DNA of 64,000 bases from Tilletiopsis washingtonensis (lineage: Eukaryota; Basidiomycota; Exobasidiomycetes; Entylomatales). Made by a program: the position numbers and the translations under genes. Below the pieces are notes generated by a model, which saw only the letters and a list, made by a program, of their open reading frames with translations, ran no database searches and was not told the origin of the DNA. Of the stretch, positions 10,679 through 21,118 are shown in pieces. Positions within the stretch are counted from its first letter, which is position 1, and each line of letters begins with the position of its first letter. The DNA lies in assembly GCF_003144115.1 (NCBI RefSeq), contig NW_020312012.1, positions 171,442-235,441 of the forward strand, in the 5' to 3' direction.

Positions 10679-12537
10679 ATGCCAGGCATGCCCTCGGCGC
10701 TGCACAGCTCGCTCCTCAAGGCGCGCCTCGCACAGCTGCCGCACATGCCCGCCGTCGCGCCGCACAGCGTCGCCGCCGAAGGCAGCAGTAGCAGCAGTGC
10801 GGCGGCGGGCTCGGCCTCTGGCTCTGCCTCTGCCTCCATGCCGCCGCCTCGCTTGCACGCGTCTGCCTCGGGCGTGCCACGCGACGCAGCGGCAGAAGCA
10901 TCCGGCCACGACGACCTCTCCCCCCTCTCCGCCGCCGACTGCTTTGAGCAGGCGCTGGCTGTCGAGGTGGCAGACGCCACGTTTCGCGTGTACTACACGG
11001 CGCCTGCGCCGCAGCGCAAGAGCTCGAGCTCGAGCAGCGCCTCTTCCTCTGCTGCTGCTGCCTCTGCATCAAGCACTGCGCCACGCTCCACCTCCGCTTC
11101 CAGCGATGCCACGCTCGCTCGTCTGACGCCGCCTCCAGTCCTCGACGACGACGAAGAGTCCGACGCGCCTTCAGCAGCAGCAGCAGCAGCAGCAGCAGCT
11201 GCTGCAGCCGCGCCAGCCGACCCCGGCACCCTCTTCGTCCTGCACCACGGCGCCGGCTATTCGGCGCTCAGTTTCGCCCTCGTCGCGCGTGCGTTGCGGG
11301 AGATGTCCGGCGGGCAAGTGGGCGTGCTGGCGCTGGACTGTCGCGGACACGGTGAGTGGTGGATTCTTTGCGTGCTTGCGTCTTTCTGCGAAAAGGCTGA
11401 TCTGAGGCGAGCGTGTGCAAAGGGCGCACGGAACATCCCTCAAGCAGCTCGATGGCGCTCTCCGATCTCACGGGCGACCTCCAAGGCGTGCTGCACGCCA
11501 TGTTCCCCTCTGCGGCACTCATGCCTTCCCTGCTCCTCGTGGGGCATTCCATGGGCGGCTCCATCATCGTCTCGCTCGCCGAGGCTCTTCTTCAGCCACC
11601 TTGTTCTCTGCCGCAAGCAAAGATTGCAGGCGTGGTAGTGCTCGATGTCGTCGAAGGCACAGCCATGGCTGCGCTCGGCAGCATGCGCAACATCGTGCTT
11701 GCTCAGCCCAGCGGCTTCAAGAACGCCGAAGACGCGGTGCGCTGGCACCTTGAGAGCGGCACGATTCGCAATGTGGACAGCGCTAGAAGAAGCGTGCCGG
11801 CGTTGCTCAAGCCGAATGACGCTGCCGATGGTACGGTGGCAGCGCCGAGCATGGGCACGACTAGCATCGTCGAGGAGCCGGAGCTCGAGGCGGAGGAAGC
11901 CATCGAGACGCTCTGTTCTCCCTCCATCACCTCTGCCTCTCTTCCTTCCACCTCACGCCCCACCACCTCCGCGCCGCACGCTCTCATCTGGCGCGCCAAT
12001 CTCCTCGCCACCGAGCCCTACTGGCGCGGCTGGTTCGAGGGCCTGTCGGCGCGCTTTCTCGCCGTCAAGGCGCCGCGCTTGCTGCTGCTGGCGGGCACGG
12101 ACAGACTGGATCGCGAGCTGATGATTGGGCAGATGCAGGGTGAGTTGTGTTCACGCCCGAGGCTGAGCGCCGCCAACGCACAGGCCGGGCGGAAAGAAAG
12201 AGTTCGTGTGTGTGTGTATGTGTGTGTGTGCGCGCGCTGAACCTTTGCTTGCCCCGCCCTGTTCTTGCTTGCCCTTGCGTCCCCTTCGCACTCCCTCAGG
12301 CAAATACCAGCTCGTCGTCTTTCCCGACGTGGGGCATTCGTTGCAGGAGGTGCGTTCCTGTGTGGGCAGCGCTCTCCGAGTTCTGCCGCCTGGCTGACAG
12401 GTCTTGCCTCCCCCCCCCCCTTCCTCTTGTCTCTCGCTCAGGACGCTCCCGAGAAGACCGCTCAGACGCTTCTCGACTTTTGGCGGCGCAACCAGGCCGC
12501 GCCGCTTCCGGTGCGCGTGCATCGTGTCGGCCAGTGA
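10679..12537 (+). CDS. PPE1: Protein phosphatase 2A methylesterase Ppe1
   Basis: Four exons: 10679-11351, 11423-12139, 12300-12349 and 12442-12537, about 511 aa. Ppe1/PME-1 removes the carboxy-methyl group from the PP2A catalytic subunit. The fold is visible in order: [15 protein letters not shown] (oxyanion loop), [11 protein letters not shown] (completed across the first splice), LTGDLQGVL, the nucleophile [17 protein letters not shown], then [15 protein letters not shown] and the catalytic His in [11 protein letters not shown]. Start chosen at the ATG giving [13 protein letters not shown], the typical family N-terminus. It is longer than usual because of Ser/Ala-rich insertions before the domain and an Ala-homopolymer (about 11176-11214). 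Intron 3 (12140-12299) carries a GT-rich tract around 12204-12236. The PDK1-like gene ends tail-to-tail 338 bp away. Confidence 0.93.
12204..12236 (+). repeat. GT-rich simple repeat in a PPE1 intron
   Basis: GTGTGTGT/ATGTGTG/GCGCGC mixture of about 30 bp inside the intron 12140-12299. Confidence 0.8.
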
Positions 12538-12875
12538 CGGCGTCACACAGCGCGCACATCGCCGCCTTTCGCCGCTCTCGACTCTAGACGGCGTGCCGGG
12601 CACGCTCGACCTTTCACACGCTGCGCTCGCCCGGGCAATGAGCGATGAGAGATGGACGATGACGACTTCGGTGTTACGTGACTGGCCAGTGTGTGTGAAT
12701 ATGTGCCGGGACAACAAGTCATGATGCGCCATGGCGAGAGGATGAGGCGAGTGGTAAGTGAGGAGGAGATTGGGCATGTGACCAGGGGCCGGATGAGGGA
12801 TGCGGAGGAGAGAGGGTGCAGGCCGGTGAGACGTCGAGGGGGTGGCGCAGAGGCTGCTCGCGGCCGGGCCACATC

Positions 12876-15800
12876 TCAGCGACCACGAGCTGCTGCGGCA
12901 GTGATGGAGCGCAGCCAGTACGACGCATCGCCGCCGGGATCTTCGTATGTGTAGGAGCGCGCTGGCTGTAGACGAGACGTCAGCTGGTCAGGAACAAGGG
13001 CCGCAATGCGGCACGGTGCCCAGGGCTGACTCACAGTATGCACGACAAAGCCGCGCGTGCCCTTGGCCTCGATGCCCGTCATGAAGTTGGGCGCGCGGTC
13101 GAGCACGCCCGCGGCCAGCTGGGGCGAGGCGGCCGCCGGAAGACTGTCGCGCCGCACGGCGCGCAGTCGTGGACTGGCCGCCAGCGGCTCGCTCGTCTCT
13201 GCGCCGCCGAGAGTCGGCCCCGCGCTCGTCTGCCGCAGCATGTCCTGACTGGTCTGCGGGCGCAACGAATTGCGCGCCTCGTGCTGCGGCGATGCAGTGC
13301 GCGAGGCCGCTGAAGAGGCAGCCGTGGGAATGCCAAGGATGACTTCGCTCTTGACCAGCAGCTGGTCCTGCGTCTCCTTGACGCACAGCAGGCGCGGAAA
13401 GTCCGTCAGCAGCAACTGCCTTCGCTTCGAGGTGGAGCGAAAGGCGCCTGCCTTGCGCTGCGTGATGGGACAGGCATAGAGCAGCGCCTCGTGCGGCAGC
13501 AGCAGCGCGGCCCAGCTCGTGGCCTGCAGCTGCGCAGCGGGCGTGCGACTGCCTCCGCTCGGCGTGTCGAACTCGGATGCGTTGTTGTTGAGCGACGAAG
13601 AGCTCGTGTTCATCGATGCCGTACTGAAGCGATTCTGCAGATGCCGCAGGGCGACGGGCCGCCCCAGCGCCGCCTGCTGCTGTTGCTGCGACGCACTGCG
13701 TCCGCGAGCCGAGTCGGCTATGCCGGCAATGCTCGCGGCCACGCGCAGAATGTGGCTGCCTCGCCGGCTGCCGGTGCCGCCGTTCTGCGACAGGCCTCGC
13801 CGACGAGGCGCCGGCGGGCCGTCGGAGCTCGAAGAGTCGTCGTCGTCGGCCTCTGCGCCTCCGCGTGCCTGCGACGCCGCCGACGACGGCGGCAGCGAGG
13901 CCTCGTCGTGCGAGGCATCGCCGCTGAGCGACACGTCGCCCGACGCCTCATCACCATCCTCGTCCGACGACGCAAGCGCATCTTCAACCCACGCATCGCG
14001 CCCAAAGCGATCGAACGGCGTTGACCCCTCGGGCGCGGCGGCGGGCCGCGGACGCTGGAAGATGCCCGTGCTGATCGGCGGCACCTCGAGCGTCCACAGC
14101 CTGGCCCAGTCGACGCCCTTGAAGAAGGGATGTGCCTTGATCTCTGCCACGCCCTCGGCGCCCGTGCCCAGGCGCTGCATCGGGTCGAGCACGAGCAGGC
14201 GGTCGACGAGCTCGCGCGCGTCGGCGGGGAACGCGTCCGGATAGTCAAAGTCCCGCCGGATGATGCGCTGAAACGTCTGGTACTCGTTGGGCCCCTTGAA
14301 CGGCGGCCGGCCCGCGATCATCTGGTAGAGCACGCAGCCGAACGCCCACCAGTCGGACGCCTCGGTCGCGGCCTTTTCGGTCAGCAGCTCGGGCGAGACG
14401 TACTCCGCCGTGCCCACGAAAGAGCTCGCCCGCTGCGGCTCCGCCTCAGATGGCACTGTGGTGGGCGCCGCCGCGGCGGCACCGCTCTTCTTGCGCGTGA
14501 TCTTGGCCGAGCCAAAGTCGGCAACCTTGATGCGCATGTTGCCGTCGAGCAGCACGTTCTCGGGCTTAATGTCGCGATGCACCACGCCTACCGCATGCAT
14601 GCTTGCGATGGTGTCCACGAGCTGTGCGGCGTAGTGGCGCGCCGAGGCAGAGTCAAACGAGCCGAAGCGCTTGATGAAGCTCAGCAGCTCGCCATTGGGC
14701 GCCAGCTCGAGGACGAAGTCTGTGTGGGCCAGTCGTAAGCCATGCGTGCGCTTCCAGCGGGCTGACAGCAACTCACACAGACTGTCGCGATCCTGGAACG
14801 TCCAGAAGAGCGTAATGACGCCGGGGTGGCGCAGCAGCAGGCTCAGCGCCTCCTTCTCGACCGAGACGTACTTCTGCTTCTTCTCCTTGAGGATGTGTAC
14901 CTTGTCGAGCACCTTTACCGCATACGCCTTGCGTCCCTCGTTGCGCGCCGCTGCACTGCGCGCCGCCGAGCCGGCGCCTGCGATGGCGGCGTTGGCGGAG
15001 AGCGGCTTGGGCGCATCGAGGGCGCGAGGCGCAGAGAGGAGATCCCACGCCTCGATGACCGTCGAGTAGGAGCCCTCGCCCAGCACCTCACCGAATTCAA
15101 AGTCGTCTCGACCTCGTGCGGTGCGAGAGGGAGCGGCAGCGGCGGCAGGAGGCGGCAGAGGCACGGCTGTCTCGACACTGGACGGAAGCACGGTCGCTTG
15201 ATCCGAAGGCGACGCTGCACTCTCGGGCATCGGCGACGTGACTTCTCGCGTCGGCGAGAGCGAAGGGGCGCCTGCCTGTGCGAGCGACGAAGGAGGGGCA
15301 AGAGAAGAGGCAGGCGTCGAAAGGGACGGTGAGTCGAGTGCGAATGTCGGAGGCTCGACCTGCGAGGCCACGACGCGCTGAGGCGCGCGCATCGAGATGG
15401 CCGCGGTGCTGGTGGAGTTGAGAGAGACGGCAGTGGATGGATACGACGGCTGCAGCGACGGACGATGCGGAGCTGTGCGTGGCGACCCCTGCAGCGGCTC
15501 GCCTAGCGGACCCTCATCGAGCGTCGGCGTGATGCGCGGTGCAGCAAAGGGGTTGAGCGGCGCACGCGAGACGCCGTCGAGCGACTCGTGCGGCACCTCA
15601 GGACTGGCAGGCAGACGAGGCGAAGGCGATCTCGTGCCGAGAGTGTTTGCAAGAGCGCTTCGGAAGCGACTCGTGCTGCCGGGCTCATCTGAGCCTTTGC
15701 CTCCTCGGCGCCACGAGCGAGGCCGTGGTGGTGCTGCGCCACTCGCTCCACCAGGCGACACGGGACTGAGACTGTTGGGCGACTCTGGCTCGGAAGAGCC

Positions 15801-18194
15801 TTCGCTTGACCGACTGTGGTGCGACATGGCTCCTTCGCTCGTCAGTGCGCGCAGCAGACGAGGCCGACGCGCTGCAGACTGCACGATGGGAGGTGCACTG
15901 CCGCCGCTGTTGCCTGCACTGCTGCTAGCCGCACTAGCCTCTCCCTTGCCGCCATAGTCCGACGCAGCGCGCGAAGAAGGCGCCGAGGGGTTGTTCGACG
16001 CCAGCCCTCCGAAGCGAGCCGCGCGTGCCGCAGCAGTGAGAAACACGCCCGAGCCGCGCTGAGGTTGATAGACGGGCGAGGAAGAGGGGCTCACTGGCGA
16101 TGGTCCGGGCGTATCGCCACTGGGCTCTGCCGGCGCGCGCGCAATGCCGGCTTCAGCGTCGAGTTGCACTTGCTGCGCGGGTGTCGGGCCCTGCGAGAGC
16201 ATGCTGGAGGAACTGCCGCGACTCGAACTGCTAAATGCTCCCGACGCATTGCCGCCGACGGCGGCGAGCAGGCTGTGCACGTTGCTGCTGCTCGGCCGTC
16301 GAGAGCTGCTGGTGCCGACTAGATTGGGGCTGCCGGTGCGAGCCACTTGTGCGGCCGGAGAAGGAGAGGTGGCGCGTGGCGAAGCCGTCGTAGAAAGCGC
16401 AGAGGAATCGACAGTCGAGCCGGGCGGCGAGGGCACACCGATCGCCGCCCCTCGTCGCGACAGCACGTCTTCGTCTCGCTCGAGCGCGTGCGGAGAGACG
16501 CGCGGACTCGGCCCGCTGAGAAGGAAGCCTGGACTGCCTCCGTTCGATGCTGCAGCGCCCGTCAGACCGGGCGAAGGCAAGGGTCCAGTGCCCGGCGGAC
16601 CCGGTGGATGCTTCGGCACGACCAGCGGCGCATTCGTCACGCTGCTAGTGCGTACGCCCACATCTCCCAGGCCTAGCCCGGACATGTCGGCCAGCAGCGG
16701 CTGCAGCGGATAGTCCTCCTCGACACCCAGCGCGCCGGGCGAGAAGGGCACTGCAGTGCCGATCGGCAACGATGCAGGCGCGACGGCACCGAGCGGCATG
16801 CTCGTCAGCGGCTTGAGTCCCAGCTTGCCAGCGCTGCGCGCCAGCTTGCTCCTGATGGCCGCGCCTGCTCTCGTGCGCGTGGGCGACGTAGAAGGCATGG
16901 AGCCACTGCCATCGCCTAGGAAGCCTCCGCTGCCTCCTGCGCCGGCCGCTTGCAAGTGTCGCAGATGCTCAGCGGCAATGCTCTGTGCTTGCGGAGGCGG
17001 AGCGCTTCCAGGAATCGGTCGTCCGTCTCGACCACCGCCCATGCCCGGCGCGTTGCGGTAGAGCCAGGCGTCGGATGGCGCCTTTGGCAGGATGCGTGCG
17101 CGCGTGAGAGGAGACATGGATGCGTCGAACACGGCACTGCCGCCGCCTGCTCTTGGTGTCGTGTCGTTGTTCGGCGATGAAAAGACGGGCATTGCTGCTG
17201 CATCTGCGTCTCTTCTCGTCGGCCATCCTCCACCGCCGCCGCCGCCGCTGCCCATCCCTCCATTTCTTGACCCTCCCATGCCGCCATACCCGCCAAAGCC
17301 GACGCGCGTGTTGCCCAGCGGCGCCGCGCGAAAGGGCAGTGCCTCGATGCTGCTCGTCGAGTTGACGCTGCTGACGCTGCTGACGCTCTTGGCTCTCCCC
17401 AAGCTCGCACCTCCGTCTTCGCTCACGTCCCCACTGCGATGTCCACTGCGCGACGACGAAGCCTGTTGTGCCCAAACCCGCGCTGAAGAGCCAGCACGAC
17501 CGTCTCCACGATGCCCTCCGGAGATGGAACTGGCCGCCGACGTGGGCGCGCTCGGCACGGAGAAGGAGCTGCGTCCGGAATGCGGCGTAGGCGCGGCAGT
17601 GTCGCCTGCGCCGCCGCGTGCGCTGCCGCTGGAAGACGAAGGCCCGCCGCTGTAGCCGCTGCCGCTGTGCAACGAGCTCTCGGCAGAGTCGCCCGTGCTG
17701 CTGCTTCGCGCGTGCAGCTCTGCCAAGCGCGAGCCAGTCGCTGAACTGCTGCGGCGGCCCCCGCCGGGCTCCGCGTCGCCGCGCTGTGCTCGCGGCCCGA
17801 GCGCAGCGGCGAGCGGCGTCTGGGGCGAGGAGGACGTCGAGGCCGAAGCGGTACCAGCCTGCTGCTGCGCCGACTGGGCGAAGCGGCGAGGCAGATCCTC
17901 ATCGCGGCCGCTGCCGTCGGTGTAGCCATCTTCCTCGTCGTACAGCAGCAAGTGCTCCTCGTGCTGCGAATGCCGTGAGCCGCCGGGCAGGTGCGGATCT
18001 GACTCGCTCGGTGCACGAGAGAGCAGGCCGGCGCGGTTGCGAGAGGCCTCGGGCAGGCCGGCGCGCTGCAGGGCGGTGGCGAGTGCGAGCGAGTGCGTCG
18101 AGGCCGAGGCTGAGGCGGGCGGCGAGTCGGAGTGCCCCGCTGCCGCATCGCTCGACGGCGCCGGCGAGAGGGGCGAGAGCGAGCTCATGGCCAC
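12876..18194 (-). CDS. PDK1: PDK1/Pkh-type AGC master kinase with PH-like C-terminus
   Basis: One reading frame of 1772 codons interrupted by two stop-free, multiple-of-three introns: 14720-14776 (57 nt) and 12966-13034 (69 nt). After splicing it is about 1730 aa. Removing the first restores DSLYFVLELAPNGEL, the PDK1 hinge motif; removing the second restores VHTPARSYTYEDP in the PH-like domain. Residues 1 to about 1025 are Ser/Pro/Gly-rich and disordered. The kinase (about 1029-1346) shows GEGSYSTV, AVKVLDK, HRDIKPENVLL, DFGSAK, a threonine in SSFVGTAEYVSPELL (activation loop) and HPFFKGVDW. The C-terminus (about 1540 onward: LLLTDFPRLLCVKET ... YEDPGGDASYW) resembles the PDK1 PH domain. Pkh kinases phosphorylate activation loops of Ypk, Pkc and Sch9 kinases in sphingolipid and wall-integrity signalling. 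The true start could lie downstream in the disordered region. Confidence 0.92.
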   Translation of the reverse strand: MAMSSLSPLSPAPSSDAAAGHSDSPPASASASTHSLALATALQRAGLPEASRNRAGLLSRAPSESDPHLPGGSRHSQHEEHLLLYDEEDGYTDGSGRDEDLPRRFAQSAQQQAGTASASTSSSPQTPLAAALGPRAQRGDAEPGGGRRSSSATGSRLAELHARSSSTGDSAESSLHSGSGYSGGPSSSSGSARGGAGDTAAPTPHSGRSSFSVPSAPTSAASSISGGHRGDGRAGSSARVWAQQASSSRSGHRSGDVSEDGGASLGRAKSVSSVSSVNSTSSIEALPFRAAPLGNTRVGFGGYGGMGGSRNGGMGSGGGGGGGWPTRRDADAAAMPVFSSPNNDTTPRAGGGSAVFDASMSPLTRARILPKAPSDAWLYRNAPGMGGGRDGRPIPGSAPPPQAQSIAAEHLRHLQAAGAGGSGGFLGDGSGSMPSTSPTRTRAGAAIRSKLARSAGKLGLKPLTSMPLGAVAPASLPIGTAVPFSPGALGVEEDYPLQPLLADMSGLGLGDVGVRTSSVTNAPLVVPKHPPGPPGTGPLPSPGLTGAAASNGGSPGFLLSGPSPRVSPHALERDEDVLSRRGAAIGVPSPPGSTVDSSALSTTASPRATSPSPAAQVARTGSPNLVGTSSSRRPSSSNVHSLLAAVGGNASGAFSSSSRGSSSSMLSQGPTPAQQVQLDAEAGIARAPAEPSGDTPGPSPVSPSSSPVYQPQRGSGVFLTAAARAARFGGLASNNPSAPSSRAASDYGGKGEASAASSSAGNSGGSAPPIVQSAARRPRLLRALTSEGAMSHHSRSSEGSSEPESPNSLSPVSPGGASGAAPPRPRSWRRGGKGSDEPGSTSRFRSALANTLGTRSPSPRLPASPEVPHESLDGVSRAPLNPFAAPRITPTLDEGPLGEPLQGSPRTAPHRPSLQPSYPSTAVSLNSTSTAAISMRAPQRVVASQVEPPTFALDSPSLSTPASSLAPPSSLAQAGAPSLSPTREVTSPMPESAASPSDQATVLPSSVETAVPLPPPAAAAAPSRTARGRDDFEFGEVLGEGSYSTVIEAWDLLSAPRALDAPKPLSANAAIAGAGSAARSAAARNEGRKAYAVKVLDKVHILKEKKQKYVSVEKEALSLLLRHPGVITLFWTFQDRDSLCELLSARWKRTHGLRLAHTDFVLELAPNGELLSFIKRFGSFDSASARHYAAQLVDTIASMHAVGVVHRDIKPENVLLDGNMRIKVADFGSAKITRKKSGAAAAAPTTVPSEAEPQRASSFVGTAEYVSPELLTEKAATEASDWWAFGCVLYQMIAGRPPFKGPNEYQTFQRIIRRDFDYPDAFPADARELVDRLLVLDPMQRLGTGAEGVAEIKAHPFFKGVDWARLWTLEVPPISTGIFQRPRPAAAPEGSTPFDRFGRDAWVEDALASSDEDGDEASGDVSLSGDASHDEASLPPSSAASQARGGAEADDDDSSSSDGPPAPRRRGLSQNGGTGSRRGSHILRVAASIAGIADSARGRSASQQQQQAALGRPVALRHLQNRFSTASMNTSSSSLNNNASEFDTPSGGSRTPAAQLQATSWAALLLPHEALLYACPITQRKAGAFRSTSKRRQLLLTDFPRLLCVKETQDQLLVKSEVILGIPTAASSAASRTASPQHEARNSLRPQTSQDMLRQTSAGPTLGGAETSEPLAASPRLRAVRRDSLPAAASPQLAAGVLDRAPNFMTGIEAKGTRGFVVHTVSQPWAPCRIAALVPDQLTSRLQPARSYTYEDPGGDASYWLRSITAAAARGR

Positions 18195-19013
18195 CCCGGG
18201 CAGCGCTGGCGGTGCCGCTCTACGATGGTCCGGGCGCGGCGCTGAGAGCTTAGCGCACGCGGTGCGCTGTGCGCATTGGGAGAGGGAGGGGATGATGGAG
18301 GTGGGACGGGCTCGAGGCGCGTGCAGTCAGAGGCTCAGGAGGCCGAGGCGCGCGCGGCGCGCGCACAGACATCGGCGCGGCCAGCCCGCCGGCGCCGCAG
18401 CCGCGGCCCATCCTCGAGGCCCCGCAGCTGCACCCTGGCACCGCCCAGCGGGCTTCTGCGCACCGCCCACAGCCCTGGCCACTCCGCAGACAGGGCTACG
18501 GAGCCGCGTGTGCCACTCCGTACGTGCGATGCCAGGCTGCGGACGCTGGCGGGCGCGCAGGCGAGGCTGCTTCGCGCCTTCAAGGACCCTGCAGCGCGGC
18601 CAGCAGCGCCGCGAGAGACAGCAGAGAAGATAGCCGCGGCGGTACCTCGCGGCGAGACTCAGCCGCTCTGGCCTCTCGCTTTCGCCTTCTCTGACGGCGC
18701 GCGGCTGCTCGCTCCTCGCCGATGTCTGTCCGGCGCCGCAAGACTTGTTGTCTCTGCCTCGCGGTACGCTCTTCCCTCGCGGAGCAAGTGACACGCTCCC
18801 CTCACGATCGATTGGCACATGGGGCAGCAGGCACAGCCGAGGCAAAGGAAGCGCGACGCCGGTGTTTAGAAGCAAGCTGTGCCATGTCTCCGACATATGA
18901 TGGCGAACAGCTCTCTGAGAAGAGGCTCATCATTGCTGGTCACGCAGCGCACCTTCGTCGCACAAGTGCTCTCTCGCCTCAGCTCCTCCTCCTCTCGTGG
19001 TGATGCGTCTGCT
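18195..19013. other. Spacer between PDK1 start and CCL1 stop
   Basis: About 0.8 kb between two minus-strand genes. It should hold the PDK1 promoter and the 3' end of the cyclin gene. I see no gene, repeat or RNA in it. Confidence 0.6.
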
Positions 19014-20936
19014 TCATTTCTGTACAGCGCCAGCAAGCATCGGCACATCCTCATCACTATCCACTCCTTGCTTCTCCTGCTTCTTCCGTCTCTCAATCTC
19101 CCTGCCAAACAGCCCGCCTCCTCCACTGCCCTCCTCCTTGCCGCCGGCGTCGAGTGCGTCTCCTAGAGAAGGAGCAAGCAGCGGCGCAGAGCCAAACGGA
19201 TCGGGCCCTGACGCAGCCTTGACGGCTTCTGCCTTGCGAGCGCGTTTGGACGCCAGCGCCTCCTCCTCGGCCTGTCGCTTGCGTTTGTTCCTGTCGCGCC
19301 AATGCAGATCAGAGTTCAGTTCGCAGCTCGAGTGACGCGCAGCCCATCCCGAGCCCTCGCGCCGGGCAAAGCGAGAGCCAAACTCACAAAGCACTCCCCT
19401 CCTTCCCCTCCGGATCCCCACAAGCCTTCAACTCCGCATCGATCCTGCGAACCTCCTCGATGTCCACCACAAACGGTCCCTTGCTCCCCTCTGGCGCGTT
19501 TGCCTTCGCCTCGCGTGCGCGCTCTTCTTGAGCGAAGATCGCCTCTGAGATCCGCTCGAGGAGGTCGAGGATAGCGGAGAGGGAAAGGCCGAGTGGTGAG
19601 GAGGTGGAGATGGCGTCTTCGCCGAGCGCAGTAGGGGAGGAGGCTTCGCCATTCTTCTTTTGCTGTCGAGCAGCTTGCTTCGCTCGCCATTCCGCCTTCT
19701 CCCTCCTCTGTGCCTCTCCCGCTTTCCGCGCTGCTTCTTCCTTAGCTTCGAGCCAACGACGCACTAAGTCGTGCGCCTCTTGCTCCATCGCTTCTGCCTC
19801 CCCGCTACCGGCGGAGCGCAAGCAGGCCAGCGCGATGTGGCTCGCCGAGTAGCTCAGCTCCAATCGCGTCAGACGCGCGAGTGCAAGCAGCGCTTGAGCC
19901 CTTGGTAGCAGCTTGCGCAGCAGTGGAAGCGGACTTGGCTCCAGCGTCTGCCCTCACCTCTACATCAGCCATATACTCGAGAGGCCGGCGGCGGGAAGCA
20001 GACTCACTTGCAGATCCAGAATCAGTCCTTTGAGCGCCTCGCCCGGCGTATGCAGCACCAGTTCCCACCCCAGCGCATCTGCCACGCCGAACTCCAGCGC
20101 CCGCACTGAGGATTCAATCTCGGATGCTACGGAATGAGCATTTGCGCCGCGCCCGGCGAGTAAGGAGGCGAAGCGAGAGAGTGGGAGGGCGTGCGAGGTG
20201 GATTTGAGAGAGAGATAGACGCAGGTCAACCTGAGGGGGGAGACGAGGCGTGAGACAGGGCAGCGTGGCTCGCTGTGGGGCCAATGCGGCGCAACTATCT
20301 AGCTGGAGGACACCTGCTCCCTGAGCGACCCCACAACCGCGCTTGCGAGTCGAGCCCAGCTCTGTTTCTACCTAGTACTGCCTTCACATCCGGCCTGTCC
20401 AGCACCGTGTTCTCTCGCTCTCCCCTCTCCTCTTGCCCTCTTTCTCTCCTGCCCTGTCCTCTCCATCCTTCTTCTCCTCTCACTTCCCACTCCTCGCCGA
20501 CGCTCGTGCTCTGCACAACTCACATGACCCCTCTGACATCGCCCTCCAACTCGCTCTTGCGCACGTAGTAGCGCTTCAGATACGTCGCCGCATACTCCTC
20601 CACCACCTCGGGCACGCCCAGCACCTTTGTCAGGCCGCGCAGCTTGGCCAGGTAGCTCGTGACGAGCAGCTGCAGCGCTTCGTGACTCGGATACACGGGC
20701 TGCGAAGCGCCCGGAGAGAGGGCGAGCTCATCGGCCCATTGCTGCGCCAGCCGATCGCGCGCGGCAGACCAGGCGGACTGGCGCAGCGCGGCGAGCGTGG
20801 AAGGCGCGAAGGTCCAGGAGGCGTATTGCGAGGTGAGCTGGTACGCGGGCGCGGGCGCGGATGGAGGAGCGGTGGGCGCTGACGGCGGCAGGAAGACGGA
20901 CGAGACGGATGAGGAGGGAGGGGTGGCAGCGGGCAT
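19014..20936 (-). CDS. CCL1: TFIIH cyclin H (Ccl1/Mcs2)
   Basis: Four exons: 20936-20524, 20230-20008, 19947-19388 and 19290-19014, about 490 aa. It is the regulatory partner of the Cdk7/Kin28 kinase in TFIIH, which phosphorylates the RNA polymerase II tail. The first cyclin box contains YASWTF near the N-terminus, VTSYLAKLRGL, YAATYLKRYYVRKS and, across the splice, GVMLTCVYLSLKST. The linker ALEFGVADALGWELVLHTP ends the first box, and LELSYSASHIALACLRSA lies in the second. A Glu/Lys/Arg-rich coiled stretch and a basic, acidic-ended tail (DSDEDVPML) follow and are longer than in yeast. It starts 182 bp from NTA1 on the opposite strand, so the two share a compact bidirectional promoter. Confidence 0.88.
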
Positions 20937-21118
20937 GACGGGCGGTGGTGGAGGAGAAGCAAGCGTCGAAAGCGGAGCGCGCTCAAGAGGTACGCTTTGG
21001 GGCGAAGAATGCTCCCACGCTGCGCTGCACGAGCCACCCTCTCTTGCTCCACCTCGCCGCGCTCGCCTCTTGCTTCCTTCCTCACTGCAGCATCAGCCCA
21101 AGTCCTTCCACAAGCGCC
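20937..21118. promoter_or_regulatory. Compact bidirectional promoter CCL1/NTA1
   Basis: Only 182 bp separate the two divergent start codons, so both promoters must lie here or in the leaders. No TATA box is evident. Confidence 0.5.
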
